A DNA stretch of 64,000 nucleotides from Acytostelium subglobosum LB1 (Eukaryota; Evosea; Eumycetozoa; Acytosteliales; Acytosteliaceae): the NCBI RefSeq assembly GCF_000787575.1, contig NW_012236529.1:1302001-1366000 (forward strand), read 5' to 3'. This document shows, in pieces, positions 47,809 to 61,200 of the stretch. Below the pieces are notes generated by a model. It was given only the letters and a program-made list of their open reading frames with translations, searched no databases and was not told the origin of the DNA. The stretch's first letter is position 1; each line of letters begins with the position of its first letter. The position numbers and the translations under genes are program-made.

Positions 47809-47876
47809 ATGAATCCATTGGATCAACGACTGCAACAACAACAACAACAAATACTACAACAACAACAACAACAATT

Positions 47877-47916
<40 letters not shown>

Positions 47917-49473
47917 ATACAACAACTACATCAACAACAACCTTGGATACAGAGAACTACAAACAATTTGAATGGGTCACTGGCGTCGCTGATTAGAATG
48001 AGCAACATGTCGAGAGAGCTCCACGACATACTGTCGGGCTCATTCGATTCGAACGACTTGGGCGAGATAATCACCAATTCAATTCTCAATCCTGGCTCAG
48101 CGCTCAACTCGAGCATCCACATCATGCAGCATACGGCACCCGTGCTCAAGGGTGTCCTGGGCGACGTCACATTCCTCAAGCAGCACAGTCGCTCAGTCAA
48201 AGCCGTCGACTTCTCGCCACGCGACGATCACATCTTTAGCAGTGCAGGTCTCGACGGCAAGTGTGTCACCTACGACGCACGTCAAGGAAGGATACTATCA
48301 TACACAACAATCGCACATCATGGACCATCTCAACTTACAGGATGTAGGTATCGCGATCATGCATTGTGTGTGTGTCACAGATGATCAGACAACTAACTAA
48401 CAAACGAACGAACGAACGATTGATTGAATGAACGAACAAAGTGAAATACATTACAGATGGTACTAAACTGGCACTGGCAACATCAAACAACAAGATGCTG
48501 ATATATGATATAGAGACGAGTGCAGTCACTCAATCATTCGATAAGTGTAAGGGGATTGATCAGTGATGGATACGTTCATTCATTCAATCAAGTACTCACT
48601 CAATCAATCAAATAGGTGTCCCACCTGGAGGCGTAAGTATACGTTGTCCAATCGCTGTGGAGAGCTCCAATGTTATAATGGTACCCAATGCAACTGGTAG
48701 AGGAATAGCATTCCTTGATCTGAGGGCAGCATCAATCGTTAATAATATGGAGGATATACACGAGGCACAGATAAATGACATTGTTCTTCTGGACAGTGCA
48801 TGGGCACGAGAGGTTGGCGCTGCATCGGGCAACATGCCTGCCATCCTCACCGCATCATCAGACAGCACTTGTAGAGTGAGTACACGACACTACTACGCCC
48901 ATGCTCTGATCGTCCCAACTGACACCATTACCACCCGACCTCAGATTGTAGACACGCGATCACAGGTGTTGAAGAAGTTCGAGCATCGAACACAAGTGTT
49001 CTCGGTGGCACATACACCAGAGGCACCATCAATCACATCAAACTCATGCATTGCCATTGGCAGCGACAAGCTGAATGTCTATCCGCTGCAGGGTCAGCTG
49101 CCTGTATACTCATCCAACTTCCCCACTTGTAAATACGTCAGCAGGCTGAACTACTCGCGCAGTGGCCGCGCACTGTTCTGTGCCACAAACGATGGCCATC
49201 TCAGAATGTACAATAGAATCAATGGTGGCTACGATCTCAAAGGCATAGTCTACAAGCATAGCAAGGATATACAAGACATGGCAATATCAAGGAATGATGA
49301 ATGTATGTGTCGACTTGATCAAGTCGTGGTCGCGTCGCGCCGTGTCGTGTATCTAACTCATTCGTTCATTCAATCACGTAGATATCATAACAGCATCATC
49401 AGACTTCTCAGTTGGACTCATTCGCATGGGCGATCCAATCAGCGGACCAACAGAGGTTGGAGAGATCATTTAG
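47809..49473 (+). CDS. WD-repeat protein with poly-Q N-terminus
   Basis: Five exons: join(47809..48343,48457..48546,48616..48875,48945..49302,49382..49473), 444 residues, all in phase. Residues 1-45 are almost all Gln (with His). From residue about 120 onward it reads as a beta-propeller: FLKQHSRSVKAVDFSPRDDHIFSSAGLDGKCVTYDAR, then TKLALATSNNKMLIYDIET, AILTASSDSTCRIVDTRSQV, SGRALFCATNDGHLRMYNRI and DIQDMAISRNDEYIITASSD. This gives about six or seven WD40-like blades, several degenerate. The last exon closes at 49473 (GPTEVGEII). WD propellers are scaffolds; a specific complex cannot be named. The spacing of blades recalls the C-terminal propeller of RFWD3-type proteins, but no RING is present. 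Confidence 0.85.
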
Positions 49474-49629
49474 TCCAACCTTATTCAATACTTATATATA
49501 TATACAAATGTATTATATTTCAATCACTCTCATGCTCTCGTCCGCTCATTCAATCAATCAATCACATAGGCACTCAATCGATCAATCATTCAATCAAACG
49601 ACTTGGTTTATTGATTGGATTGGAATAAC

Positions 49630-51461
49630 TTAGAATGATAGGATAATGATGGACAGGACGACCCACATCATGTGGATGATCATTAATATACCTAGTCCCT
49701 GCAGGCAGGAAGGAATGATGATTGAAGGAATGAGTGGTCAGTCAAATGGACATCCATGATTCTTGATTGAACAATCACAATCACACATACCTTCATTGTG
49801 ATGCGCTTCTTAAGAAGAGCGATACGCTCGTCCTCCACAATGTCAACGACAAAGTGAGCTGGATGCGTTAGATATTGAATGTGATTGGAGATGGATGATG
49901 AGTCGGCGCCATTGCCATTGCCATTGGATGTGGTGTCCGTGTAGCTGGACACTGTATCCGATGTTGTTGTGGACATGTGCGCCATGTTGGTGGATAACTG
50001 CTGGTGTTGTGTGTTGCTGGCAGCGTTCGCTGCGCTGCCAGACACACTGCACAGAATCTGTGATTGTACGCGTTGGTAATATAGTTCACAGGAGTGGTCC
50101 TGATTAAAGAGCGCTCGTATGTTGTACAGTTTGACGAGGTGATGCAGGAGCGACTTGAACCTGCTTTCCACAGACATCGGGTCTGTGGCAATATATCTGT
50201 TCTCTTTCGCATTGAACAAGTGTACATTAGGTGATAATAATCCGCTGCAAGAGAGAGTATGTTTAGTTAGTTTGAGGTCAGAGGTGTGGCGGGCCTTTAT
50301 CCGCGGCAACACGCGGAAACACAAGTGGTAACTCGCGGGAACACGTGGAAACAGGTGGAAACTGGCGGTCACGTCTTGAGGAGGAGGTACTTACATTGAG
50401 AAACATTTTATATATAGGGTATCTACAAGTTTGGCAAGGGCATAGCTAAGAGGAAGCTTGACAGCCAGAAGGAGGAGCAAAGGCGCGAACATTGAGGGTT
50501 CGCGATGGTATAGGAGTGTGTGTAGCATGGAGACAAATGCTAGGATGATAAAGAAGAAGTCTAGCATGAGGAAGGGATGATGCGACATTAGTGGCACCAG
50601 GTCAAACTCATTCAACACCGTTGTGAAGATGGGCTCATGCGGCCGCTCACGCTCGAGCTGGTCGATGAGCTCGCGTGTCTCCTGGTGGAAGTAGCTGGCG
50701 GCGGCAAATGAGTAGCACTTGATGGACAGCGTGCCCAGGTGTGGCGAGGGCGCCGACTGGCGCTGCAAGTTGAGCGCGTGGATGGCCGCCCACGACGCCG
50801 CATTGGCGCCCATCGAGTGGCCGGTGAATATGAGACGCTTGGCCTTGCAGCGATAGGCGATGGTCATGAGTTGCTGCACGGCGCAGTAGACCCACTCGAA
50901 GCGGGCGATCGTTGCGTACAGCGTGTGTTCGCGGTCGTAGAACTGCTTCTCAAACAGGCCACACGCCACATCCAACTGCACGTCGCTGACGGCCGTCGAG
51001 CCGGTGAACGCCACAAACATGTTGTCCAGGTGGTCGAGCGCCACCACCATCTTGGTGCGCGTGTGCGTAGGCTTGTAGAAGCTGATGGAGCGCAGTGGGA
51101 TGGTGGTAGTGTGCTGCGCAATCATATTGGCAATGTCCTTCTCATAGTTGACGTAGGCCAATCGTGACAGGAACACAGACGACAGCATCAAATGGTCGTG
51201 TAGTGGACGCTTCAATGTGTCTGCATCGATGTGGCAAGAGGCAGCATCATCATCCCATCCACCATTCTGTGCCGTCTCTATATGATCATACAATGACTCT
51301 ATCCAATTAGTACTGTTCACCACAATGTTCGTGTTATCCTAATCGGGGTTGATTGTTAGTGTGTGTGCGAGTGGTCATTGATTGATTGAGCGAGTGATTC
51401 TAAGTTGTCAATCATTGTCACCTACCTTTACATTGATGACATGGTTCTCAACATTGATCAT
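49630..51461 (-). CDS. Class 3 (alpha/beta hydrolase) lipase with C-terminal membrane helix
   Basis: Four exons: complement(join(49630..49698,49791..50244,50395..51338,51426..51461)), 500 residues. The nucleophile elbow is FTGHSMGAN (GxSxG), preceded by VAFTGSTAVSDVQLD, the lipase-3 beta-strand/oxyanion region. A later LNEFDLVPLMSHHPF probably supplies the catalytic Asp and His. Hydrophobic helices at about 280-335 follow the catalytic domain, and the short final exon encodes GLGILMIIHMMWVVLSIIIL SF as an additional C-terminal helix. Such membrane-attached lipase-3 proteins resemble sn1-specific diacylglycerol lipases; substrate not determined. A tiny first exon (12 codons) was chosen because it has an ATG, a GTAGGT donor and correct phase. 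Confidence 0.85.
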
Positions 51462-52232
51462 CTTGTGTGATGGTTGACAGTAATAAGTTTTGTACACTAG
51501 ATAGACTAGAAGGTAATATTACTTAAATATATAATGTAAATAAATTATAAATATATAAATATAAAAGGAATAAATAAGATATATGTACAAAGTTATAAAG
51601 AGAATAAAGTGATTAGAGTAATAGAAATGATATGTAGGTCCAATAAAGTGTGACATGTCATCAACTTTGTCCAGCTGATGGGCCACTCGAGGGCCCTCCC
51701 AAAACAGTTCGCGATCCCTGATCACGGAAAAAAAGTCGGATCCAGCCCAGGGTCTTCCAACCAACAGTTGTTTTGTCAAAACCATAAATAATCTTGTAAC
51801 ATTGGTCAAAGACCAAATCTCATTAGATATTAACAAGGTAAACTAATATCAAATATCAATCAATCAATCACATAATACATAAGTAACTAAACTAGTACCT
51901 ATTAATACGAGTTTTCAAATACCTATTTTAATCTCGAATGTTTGAACAGGATTAGAGAGCATCATTATGATGAATATCATCAAAGGAGGATATGTAGAAG
52001 GTCATATCCGAATTATAAATATCTTATAATGATTGGTCAAACACCCTGGTATAACTAACCAATCAATCTTAACGAATTGGTGTGTGAGTGTGTGATTGAT
52101 ACAAACTGTTCTCTTGTCCACTTTTCCGGAATAGACACCTCCAAAAGGTACTTAAGTTCACGGCCGTGAACTACTACTGATTCATTCAAAACAATATCAA
52201 CTATCAATCAATCAATCAATTACATAATAAGA
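51462..52232. other. Divergent intergenic region
   Basis: 770 bases between lipase (-) and GST (+). Left part is A/T-rich; the centre (51660-51760) is GC-richer and includes GGGCCACTCGAGGGCCC. CATAATACATAAG and TCAATCAATCA runs precede the GST start. No gene supported. Confidence 0.4.
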
Positions 52233-52967
52233 ATGTCTACTGCAACCAAAACAAACATTGATCTTTATGGATGTGGATCACCAAATGTCGCTAAAGTGTA
52301 CCTTATGTTCAAGTGTCTGGGCATCAATTGCAACTTCATCGATGTAAAGTGGAGGGATGGAGAACATTATAAGCCAGAGTTTGTCCGTATCAATCCAAAC
52401 TCAAAGTTACCGGCAATCGTTGACCATGATGTCCAAGGTGAACCTATCTCTGTTTTTGAAAGCGGTAACATCCTACTCTACCTAGCTGATAAGTATGGCA
52501 TGTTCATCCCACCCAGTAGCAATATCCGTGAACGTACTGAGGTCCTCAACTGGGTCTTCTGGCAGATGGCCAACTTGGGACCGGTCATCGGTAGCTGGTA
52601 CCACTTCACCCAGTACGCCCCCGAGAAGATCGCATATCCAATCGATCGCTGTACCAAGGAGCTTTGTCGTCTGTTCCATGTTCTCAACAGGACTTTGGAG
52701 AATCGTCGTTACATCGCGGGTGACGACTTCACAATTGCCGACATGGCCATATTCCCTTGGGCAAAGATCTACTCCTGGGTTGGAGGTTTCACCAAAGAGG
52801 AGTTTCCACATCTCGATGCCTACATTGTCCGTATCCGCGAGATCAAAGCTGTCCAAGAACTCGAGGCCTTTGAGATTGAGTATCGTAGCAAGAACCCCCG
52901 GACTGATCCCACTCCCGAGCAAAGGAAGTTTATGTTTGGAGTTGACGGAAGGCAACAACTAGTCTAA
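52233..52967 (+). CDS. Glutathione S-transferase family protein (Ure2p/YfcG-like)
   Basis: Single exon, 244 residues. The N-terminal thioredoxin-like domain has DLYGCGSPNVAKVYLMFKCL, the cis-Pro motif NPNSKLPAIVD, and the glutathione-binding FESGNILLYLADKYG. The C-terminal all-helical domain includes ERTEVLNWVFWQMANLGPVI and the GST hallmark YIAGDDFTIADMAIFPW. These features match the nu-class/Ure2p-like group that includes bacterial YfcG disulfide reductases. Probably cytosolic, acting in glutathione-dependent redox or detoxification. Single-exon structure and bacterial-type similarity could reflect old horizontal transfer, but this is not shown by the sequence alone. Confidence 0.92.
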   Translation: MSTATKTNIDLYGCGSPNVAKVYLMFKCLGINCNFIDVKWRDGEHYKPEFVRINPNSKLPAIVDHDVQGEPISVFESGNILLYLADKYGMFIPPSSNIRERTEVLNWVFWQMANLGPVIGSWYHFTQYAPEKIAYPIDRCTKELCRLFHVLNRTLENRRYIAGDDFTIADMAIFPWAKIYSWVGGFTKEEFPHLDAYIVRIREIKAVQELEAFEIEYRSKNPRTDPTPEQRKFMFGVDGRQQLV

Positions 52968-53309
52968 ACTACAACCAACCAATCAATCAATAATTGTTGA
53001 CGTCGGCATTGTGTGATGACGTAATCACTTCAAAGAATACATGTTTGATCAAAAGTAGCCCATTATGTGTTTTTTCGTTCGTCTTGCCCATTGTTTGATC
53101 AATCATGGTTATGGAGATGAAACAAGTGATGTTAGGTTGGATCCGAAATACAAATCGCATTCCCTAATAAGTAGTCTTGCCGAGTTGGGATCATCATCTT
53201 CATAAGGTGGGAAGTAGTTGCCTACATCAATCACAGTGTGTGTTTGTGTGTTCCCACTCAAAGTTCATTCAATCAATCATTCTTTCAATTTCATTCATAT
53301 AGTATTATA
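52968..53309. other. Intergenic, no gene seen
   Basis: 342 bases between the GST stop and the next ATG on the same strand. Contains the presumed promoter of the LRR gene and TTCATTCAATC words; nothing else recognised. Confidence 0.4.
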
Positions 53310-56300
53310 ATGGATAATAACAATAGTCATCATTATAGTAGTGGTAGTGGAGGTAATAGCAGTAGGGATAACAGTAGGGGAGGTAGTAGTGGTAGCTTTG
53401 AGAATGGAGGCAGCGTAAAGTACATCACATCACCAACCTTTGCATCACCAAAGAGAAGCGCAGCACAAGTTAGTCAATCTCCCTTTGGTACATACACTGA
53501 TCCAGATGACCTACTCCTTGCTGTGGCCAAACATCTTCAAGTCAATGGTATGTGCATCATCATTGATTGAATGAACATCAATACTTACATGTTGAACATT
53601 ATGATGATGTAGAGAAGAAGCTTGTTGTAGGAGAAGATAGTTTATTCTTGAATGTATGGAGTCTGGATCATCTTTGTTTGTATATGAGTGGAAAGAGAGT
53701 GTCATTCAAGTTGACAAGGAATCAGTTGTTGGATACACAGTATACAATATCATTGATCAAACGTTTAAAGGTCATTTCAAACATACCCAAGCTAATTGAG
53801 AAGGCCAAAGACTTTGATCTCACTCCATTCGAATCGTTGACATCTCTCGAACTCAACTCAATCAAACCATACCTGATAACAGATATCCAACAACTATCCA
53901 ATCGTCTCACAAAGGTAACATCTCCGCATGTCACTCACTCCCATCCCATACTCACTCATTCATTCTATCCATCCAGCTCACATTACACGAGTCATTGTTC
54001 ACTTTGGACGAACTGATACAGATTGGCGATGCAGTGAATGGCGTGCGGGACACGGCGACTGGACGATATTGGTCCCGTCTGGCAACATTGGACTGTTCAT
54101 TCAACTATATTCCAAAGATAGATCAGTCGATACAGGGTCTGGTGGCATTGGAGAAGTTAAACTTGGAGGGCAACCTAATCACTACAGTGGAGAATCTACA
54201 AGAATGCGTGTGGCTCAAGTTACTCAACTTGTCCTACAACAAGATCGAGTCGACTGATCGCATCTTTGCGTCGGTGGGCATGGTAACACACTTGTCACTG
54301 CGCGCCAATCTATTGACTACGGTCGATGGCTTGAACAAACTGTTTGGACTCGAATACTTGGACATCAGTTACAATCAAATCAAGGACATGGAGGAGATGT
54401 TCAAGCTGAGAGGTCTTCCGCAGCTTGTCTGTCTCAACGTCGAGGGCAATCCTTTTGCTAATGCCAAGCACTATCGCGCGTACATCCTATCAACCTTCTT
54501 TGAGAATGTATGTGCTCCCTTCTAGCCGCACCATTGCCAGTGCTAACATGCCCATTCAATCAATCTATCAATCAACAGGACATGGACTCATTGGAATCAA
54601 GAGAGTTCTATTTGGATGGCATTGGCATTAGTGATGATGAGGCCGAGACTATGAGGAAGAGCAAGAGTCAGAGTTTGAATGGGATCACTACTTCGCGATC
54701 AAATAGGATTGGTCCAATGCGGGAGGACAGGTCAAAGCCGGGATTCTACATTGCTCCCAACGCAGTGATATCAAAGAGTGATAGCAAGAGCTCATCACCA
54801 TACATGGCATCTGTATCATCACAACCAAATCATCCAACCAGTCCATTGCTGAAGCGAGTGGTCAGTCTTGATCAAACGGATGCCCAAGCATCACAGGCAC
54901 CAGTGGTCGAGTACAATGAAGAGGTCAAGGAGAAGGATGACAAGTTTGCTGAGGAGAAGAAGTTATTGAAGGATATAGAGACATGGCGCAAGGAGGGTCA
55001 AGACTCCTGGCTAAGCATATTGAATGAGAGGATGCAGGAGACTGGTCTTCATCATCAACAGCCGCAATATCAGCATCACAAAGTACATCCATTGGTTGAC
55101 GATTCACGCGATGGAAGGAAGGTCAAGATCATAAAGAAGAAGGTTAAGAAGGTGGATGGATCATCGCCCGTCCCCACAACCGCGACTCATTCAACATCAT
55201 TGCCAACTCAAACCTCATCATTCTTAATGGCGCGTCCAGAGGGCCTGTCGCCACTCAGCGCCAAACAACTGCCCCAGAAGCAACAACAACAGTGGACATC
55301 TCCAAAGTTCAATATATCATCACCAATCGTGGCCAGCGAGCCCAAGGTGCCAGAACTCAAGCTGTATGTCTTGGTGCGAGAAGGACACGTGGACCAGAGC
55401 ACTGACTAACCGAATCCCAATCAATCAGACAAGGACAGGTGTTCAAGGTTACCAAGTTTGGAATCAATCAGGAGATATTGTTGGAGATCAAGTCGGATAC
55501 ATTGAGCGAGTATAATCCAAAGTCTGCCAACTTGTTGATGTCCAATCCATTGTCAGCAATAATCTTTGTAAAGAAACTACTACGAGCCAACAAGGGCATT
55601 ATAGAGATTACATATGGTCGCAAGTTCAAGGATGGCTTGCCAGAGAGCTTTGACAAGGAAGCATATCTGACGACCGACGACGAGCAGACCCTGCGAATAG
55701 ATGAGCAACTGCGGCCACACGCCAAAGAGTACACGATGCGCTGCGTCGACTGCTCTGAGAAGTACGTCTGCCAGGAGGTGACAGAGTTTAGCGAGTGCCC
55801 CAAGTGCAAGTCGCGCTACCTCTTCTTTGTGCCCCACGACGTGGGCAGTCTGCGCAAGCTGTCCAGTCCCACAGCCATGTCCGAGTCGTGGAGTGCGCAA
55901 CCATCGGCTGCTATCACATCCACAGTCCTCAAGACGTCCAGCTCATTGATTGGCGCGCTGGCCAACGAGCCCCTGCAGAGCGCCGTGAGCGACGATGACC
56001 TGAACAACCAAGTGGTGAACGATCTGACCCTCCAGCAGCACTTTAGGAACAACCTATTCGATAGCCAAGAGTCCTACATTTACATCATGCACACGTACTA
56101 CATCACTTATAACAATCAATTGAAGGAGGACCAGCAGGAGGAGCGGCCCATCTTCTTCCTGCTGACCACACGTGCGATCTACCTGCTCAAGGCTGAGAGG
56201 AAGGCACTGGCGGCACAAGATGTCAATTTCTCACGTATCCGATCAATCAAACTCAAAGAACTACGCAAGGTAAACATTGGATTACTCTATCAATCATTCA

Positions 56301-57020
56301 GTATCGAGCTTAGTGATGTTGCCTATGTATTCCTCAAGCGTTCACACGAGTCCAATCACAAGTAAGTCCTTGGCCCATGGGCCAGTGCCCTCCATGGAGG
56401 GCGATGAATGATGGCCACTCACTTACTCAATCAACCCTCATCAATGTACAGGTTACTGGATTCAATATTCGAGGCGACCAAGAAGGCCGAGTTGTCAATA
56501 CAGCCAACCTACAAGAACAATGAGACGATGAGCAACATTGAGTCATTCATAGACTCAAGGAAGAGCTTTGAACTCTACATCATGTTATTCCAAAGAGTGT
56601 CATCCAAGTGTAAGTCTGATCCACATGACTGGAACCATTCCAACTCAATTGCTCACTCACATATCCAATCAATCAATAGTACAACCTAGAAGTCTGATTA
56701 TAGAATCAGATAGGATATATATAATGATTGAGAATTATAATCAATGGCCATTACTTAATAGGAGTGTAAAGACTACATCGCCACAGTTCACATTGGTCAA
56801 GTCATTCAAGATAACAGATATATCATGTTTACATTACTCATTGAACAACAATCCAACAGAGGTCACAATCATCTTTGAGAATGCCAACATCGAGGGTATA
56901 CATCAATGGATACTACAATGTGCACATCAAGTTGAGAGCACCAAGATCGTCAGTGTTCTCTCCAAGCTCTGGCGACGTCGACATAACAATGGTGCCAACC
57001 TAAGAATAAACGATTGGTAG
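53310..57020 (+). CDS. LRR protein with zinc-ribbon-like and PH-like regions (STK11IP-like)
   Basis: Seven exons: join(53310..53547,53613..53914,53977..54507,54579..55363,55429..56361,56452..56609,56680..57020), 1,095 residues with every junction in phase. After a Ser/Gly/Asn-rich leader, residues about 80-180 are a helical region. Residues 195-357 hold five leucine-rich repeats (LATLDCSFNYIPKIDQSI, LEKLNLEGNLITTVENL, LKLLNLSYNKIESTDRI, LEYLDISYNQIKDMEEM) with the cap GNPFANAKHYRAYILSTFF. A basic/low-complexity linker follows. At about 723-750 is a four-cysteine pair, C-x2-C...C-x2-C (CVDCSEKYVC, CPKCKSRYLFF), then PH-like segments (IFFLLTTRAIYLLKAE, LIIESDRIYIMIENYN) up to the end. This order resembles the LKB1-interacting protein STK11IP and nischarin families. 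The assignment is by architecture only. Confidence 0.8.
56371..56402. repeat. Two adjacent perfect palindromes inside an intron
   Basis: TGGCCCATGGGCCA (56371-56384) and GCCCTCCATGGAGGGC (56387-56402) are each perfect palindromes centred on CCATGG, two bases apart, in the 90-base intron between exons 5 and 6 of the LRR gene. Confidence 0.85.
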
Positions 57021-57239
57021 TTGTTGTAGTATTGTAATAATCATGATTGTCTGACAGATATGAGTGTGGTGTCGTTGCAATCAATAAGTTGTTCAAAGAA
57101 TAGATGGGCTGGGTCGGTGGCTGGACACACTCACCCAACTTTTTGTTCATCTGATTAAATATTTGATGGACATCAATCTTGATGTGAATTCAATCAATCA
57201 ATAGATATAATATATACTTATAACAAATAATAAATAATA

Positions 57240-57823
57240 ATGTCAGCAAACAAGGCTAGTTTGGAAAGGATTTATAAACAGTTGGACACCAATGGTGACA
57301 ATGTCCTCGATGTGAATGAGCTATCTGTTGCCTTTGCCAAGGCAGGCCAGAAGCCAACATTGTCCGAGGTCTATGCCATGATCTCATTGGTCGATACTAC
57401 AGGAGTATGTATCTCTGTCTCCATCTTCAATCAATCTCACTAACTCAATCAATCAATCAATCAACTTATAGAAAGGAACAGTTGGATTTGATGACTTTTG
57501 TACTATGGTCGAGAAGGTACATAGAGGTGAGCTTCCAGCATCAACTGGAATTCCATCATTGATTAAGGGTGCTTGGGAGGATTATATCGTCAGTGTCAAC
57601 AAGCCTGTCGAGAAGAACATTCCAACTAAAGTGTCAAAGAAGGGCAAGGGTGAGGCACATGCCGAGGCACCACAAGGCGAGAAGTATAAGATTGGTGGAA
57701 AGACTCAAAAGGCCACATACAAGAGTATGTATTATAATTATTTTCTTGTTATGTATATGTATACTAACTAATCAATCTATTATAGACCTCCCTGGCAAGA
57801 GATCACTTACTGATCTTCCATAA
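57240..57823 (+). CDS. Small EF-hand protein
   Basis: Three exons: join(57240..57404,57472..57724,57786..57823), 151 residues. The first EF-hand loop is canonical, DTNGDNVLDVNE (about residues 16-27). A second, DTTGKGTVGFDD (about 52-63), spans the first intron and is degenerate at position 12 (Asp for Glu), so Ca2+ binding there may be weak. The C-terminal third is Lys-rich (KVSKKGKGEAHAEAP) and ends YKNLPGKRSLTDLP. Probably a cytosolic Ca2+ sensor; the exact family was not recognised. Confidence 0.85.
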
Positions 57824-58299
57824 GAAGTGGATTGTTGGAGTTATGTTGGTTTGTCCAACTTAAAGCACATTGTAATCATTTAGTTAGTTAGCCTAGTATT
57901 CTAACAAACTTATATACAATAATACAATACAATACTATTTATTTGTACAAGTTGGATCACTGTCTTGGTCATCGGATGTTGTTGTTTTGAAGTTGTGTGA
58001 GGGCAAGGGCAAGGGCAAGGGTTAGGGTTTTGAAACTGAAGATTCGTGAAGATGACATCGAACTTATTGTTACTCTTATTACTTACACCTTTCATACTTC
58101 ATACATATACATATACATATATATTTAATACACGTAATATCAAACAGATGATTATGATATAGTTGGATTCGAATACATAATATAAAGGAAGAGAGAGATA
58201 ATATATATATTGATGTTTGATTGAGAGTTGAGATACCAAGAACAAGAACAAGAGGATTGATTGTTTGTCAACAACAACAACAATAATATCAAACAAACA
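57824..58299. other. Intergenic, no gene seen
   Basis: 476 bases between two plus-strand genes. Contains GGGCAAGGGCAAGGGCAAGG (57991 onward), CATATACATATACATATA, and AT-rich sequence before the next ATG. Confidence 0.4.
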
Positions 58300-61200
58300 A
58301 TGGAATCAACATCAACAACAACACCAACATCAACATCGACAACAAGTTCCCCTCCACCACCACAACAGCAACAACAACAACAGAATACAATGATGATGAT
58401 AAGGACAAGTTTACAGAGCAATAAGTTGGAGATTGATGACGTTGTATTAAAGGATACATATGTGTTGCGTAATCTGAAGATCACGTCATTGGTCGATCAT
58501 CCAGTGACAGTATCACTGAGATCAGATCTGCAGCAGATCGCCTTTCAGAGCACCAACGAGAATCTACAGGACACAGACACAGAGATACCAGTACAGGACG
58601 ATGACTTTAATCAACTGTTCAACGAGGTGAACATTATCGATCAGATCACATTGCAGCCCCACCAGACCAGCAACGTCGTCATGTCCTTCCGGCCCTCATC
58701 GCTGCTGAACCAGCAGGACCAGGACGACCTGCGTCAAACAGGCTTCTACAACTACTTTGAGGTCAAGGGCAAGCTCTATCTGACCGTGGCTGTGCCTGCC
58801 GCAGCCGCACCCGCCACGACCACACCCGAGGCCATTCAGGAGGAACAGCAACAGCAACAACAACAACAGGATACTACTCCCGCCGCGGTAGTAGCCCAAC
58901 AACAGCCACCACAGCCACAACCAATGATCATTGATGTACTCACAAGAGTATGTCGTTCACAGATTAAGGTCGATGTCAAGGAGGTGATCTTTGACGACTG
59001 CGTCGTGGGCACGACCTACATCAAGGACCTGACGATCTGGAATCGCTCAGAGATGCCACTGCGCTTCTCAATCTACTGCAAGGAGAAGGCCATCAGCATG
59101 TTCCAATTCACCGACTACTCCACGGGCCAACCCATGTCTGTTGACAACCAGATCGTGCCCAGCTACTCCTCGCTCTCGATGCGAATTGGGTTCACGCCCA
59201 CCTCTATCGGGCAATCAACCTACAAGTTCAAACTAGAGAACAAGAACGACACGTCCAACTACGAGCTAGTAGTCGTGCACGCCACCGTGTCCAATGAGCA
59301 ACAGATTGTAAGTTTGATCGATCATCCTCGCATTGATGTGAGCCCAACGCTAATCAATCAATCAACACCAACTTGTAGGAGTTGATTCAGGTCAGCAACA
59401 ACTCATTCGACATGGGTGACTGCTATAGCGATGTGCCCACTTATAACAAGTTCACGGTGAAGAACATCAGCGAGGAACCAGTGGATATTAGCTTCAACAG
59501 CGACCTGTTTGACGAGGTCACCTTCCTGCTCCACGAGGAGGAGGAGAAGGACACCAACAAGAAGAAGAAGGCCACAACCGAGCCAGCGACAACAATTGGC
59601 GAGCATCGCGTGCCCTCGGCAGAGGAGTCGTCGCGCACTGGCAAGAAGGAGGTCAACGAGGAGATCGAGGAGATGACACTGAACCCAGGCGCCGAGCGCG
59701 TGATACACGTGCGCTTCATCCCCAAGCCCATGTTCTCAGCGAGCGACTCTCGCCAGTTCCGTCTCACAGCCAAGTCGTTCCGTCTGCTGCTCAAGTACGG
59801 AAAGTCCACGCTCAAGACCAAGCAGAAGAACAAAACGATCAAGGTGGCCAGCCGCGTGTGCACCTCCAGCTTCACAATCCCCACAGACATCAACCTCGGC
59901 GACTGCACGGTGGGCCAGCTGATCTCGCCCGTTGTACATATCACCAACCAGTCGGACCTGCCCGCGCTCATCCAGCTGCGGTACCAGTCCAAGGTCATCG
60001 CTTTCCGCCTCCAGTCGATCCCCATCCCGCCACGCCAGTCCTACGACCTGCAGATGGACTTCCTGCCGCGCAAGAACAACCCCGAGTACCGCAAGCAGAT
60101 CACTTTTGTCAATGCCAACAACCCGGACAACACCGAGTATCTCGAGGTGCGCGCCAACAACATGGACGAGCAGTCCATCTCGGTGCACTCACGCTACTAT
60201 CATCTCGAGACGCCGTTCTCGCGTAACTATATCGACTTTGATGAGGTCATTGTCAACTGCCCCTCAATGCGCACGTTCAACATCAAGAACACGTCCAAGT
60301 CGACGTTGACGCTGTCGCTCAGCACGTCGTTGCCCGAGGAGATCAAGCTGTACCGCGAGAATGTTCGCGACATCAGTGCCATACCCACGCAACTACAGAT
60401 CACACGTCAGTCGCTGGTGCATGACTACATCACAAAGTTCTTTGAGGGCGAGGAGATCGACCCCATCGGCGCCAAGAACTACGGCGCGCGCAACCGTGGC
60501 GTCAACAGCCAGTACCTGGACCTAGCCCTGCCCAAGACCAAGTCACAGGTGTCTGGTGCCAAGAAGAAGGCCTTTGCCGACCTCCATCAGGCGCCAACAA
60601 CGTCGACCGCGTCCTCCACCACCAACTCGCGCACCAACTCGCGTGCTTCCTCCCCAACGCACGAGTTTGAGCGTGGGCCGTCACAGCACTCCAACGTTAA
60701 TGATGACACGTTCGACAGCGACACCACTGGCACGCACACTCTCGAGTCGGCCTCCTCCTACATGTCCACTGCGTCCAACCTCGGCTCATTCCCGCTCTCA
60801 CAGCTGGTCACCTCATTCGAGGACAACACATTGCCATTGTTCACCGACTTTGAATCGGAAACCAGTTACATTCAATCACAGATAGAGAAGTACAAGCGAC
60901 TGGAGATAATAGTGCAGTCGGGTCAATTGATGCCCGCCAACACAATAGAGTTGGCTTGCGACGAAGAGATCACAATCTACATTGTATTCGTCGTATTGGA
61001 TTCCAAGCGACCATGGCTTGGTGGCAAGCTCAAGAACATGGAGGCCAAGCTATTCATCACATTGCAGAAGCAGAATGACAAGCCATTGCTCAACACTGCT
61101 GTTAGAGAGATGAATGTAAGTGTGCACTCAATCGGTCAGTTGATCAATCGATCACTTACTCACTCACTAAACTCAATCAACATTAGATCACTACCAAGGT

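Noticed and set aside
51519-51836. 105-codon minus-strand frame upstream of the lipase
   Set aside because: Ends in AT-driven Tyr/Ile/Phe repeats, with no conserved motif and no plausible splice partner.
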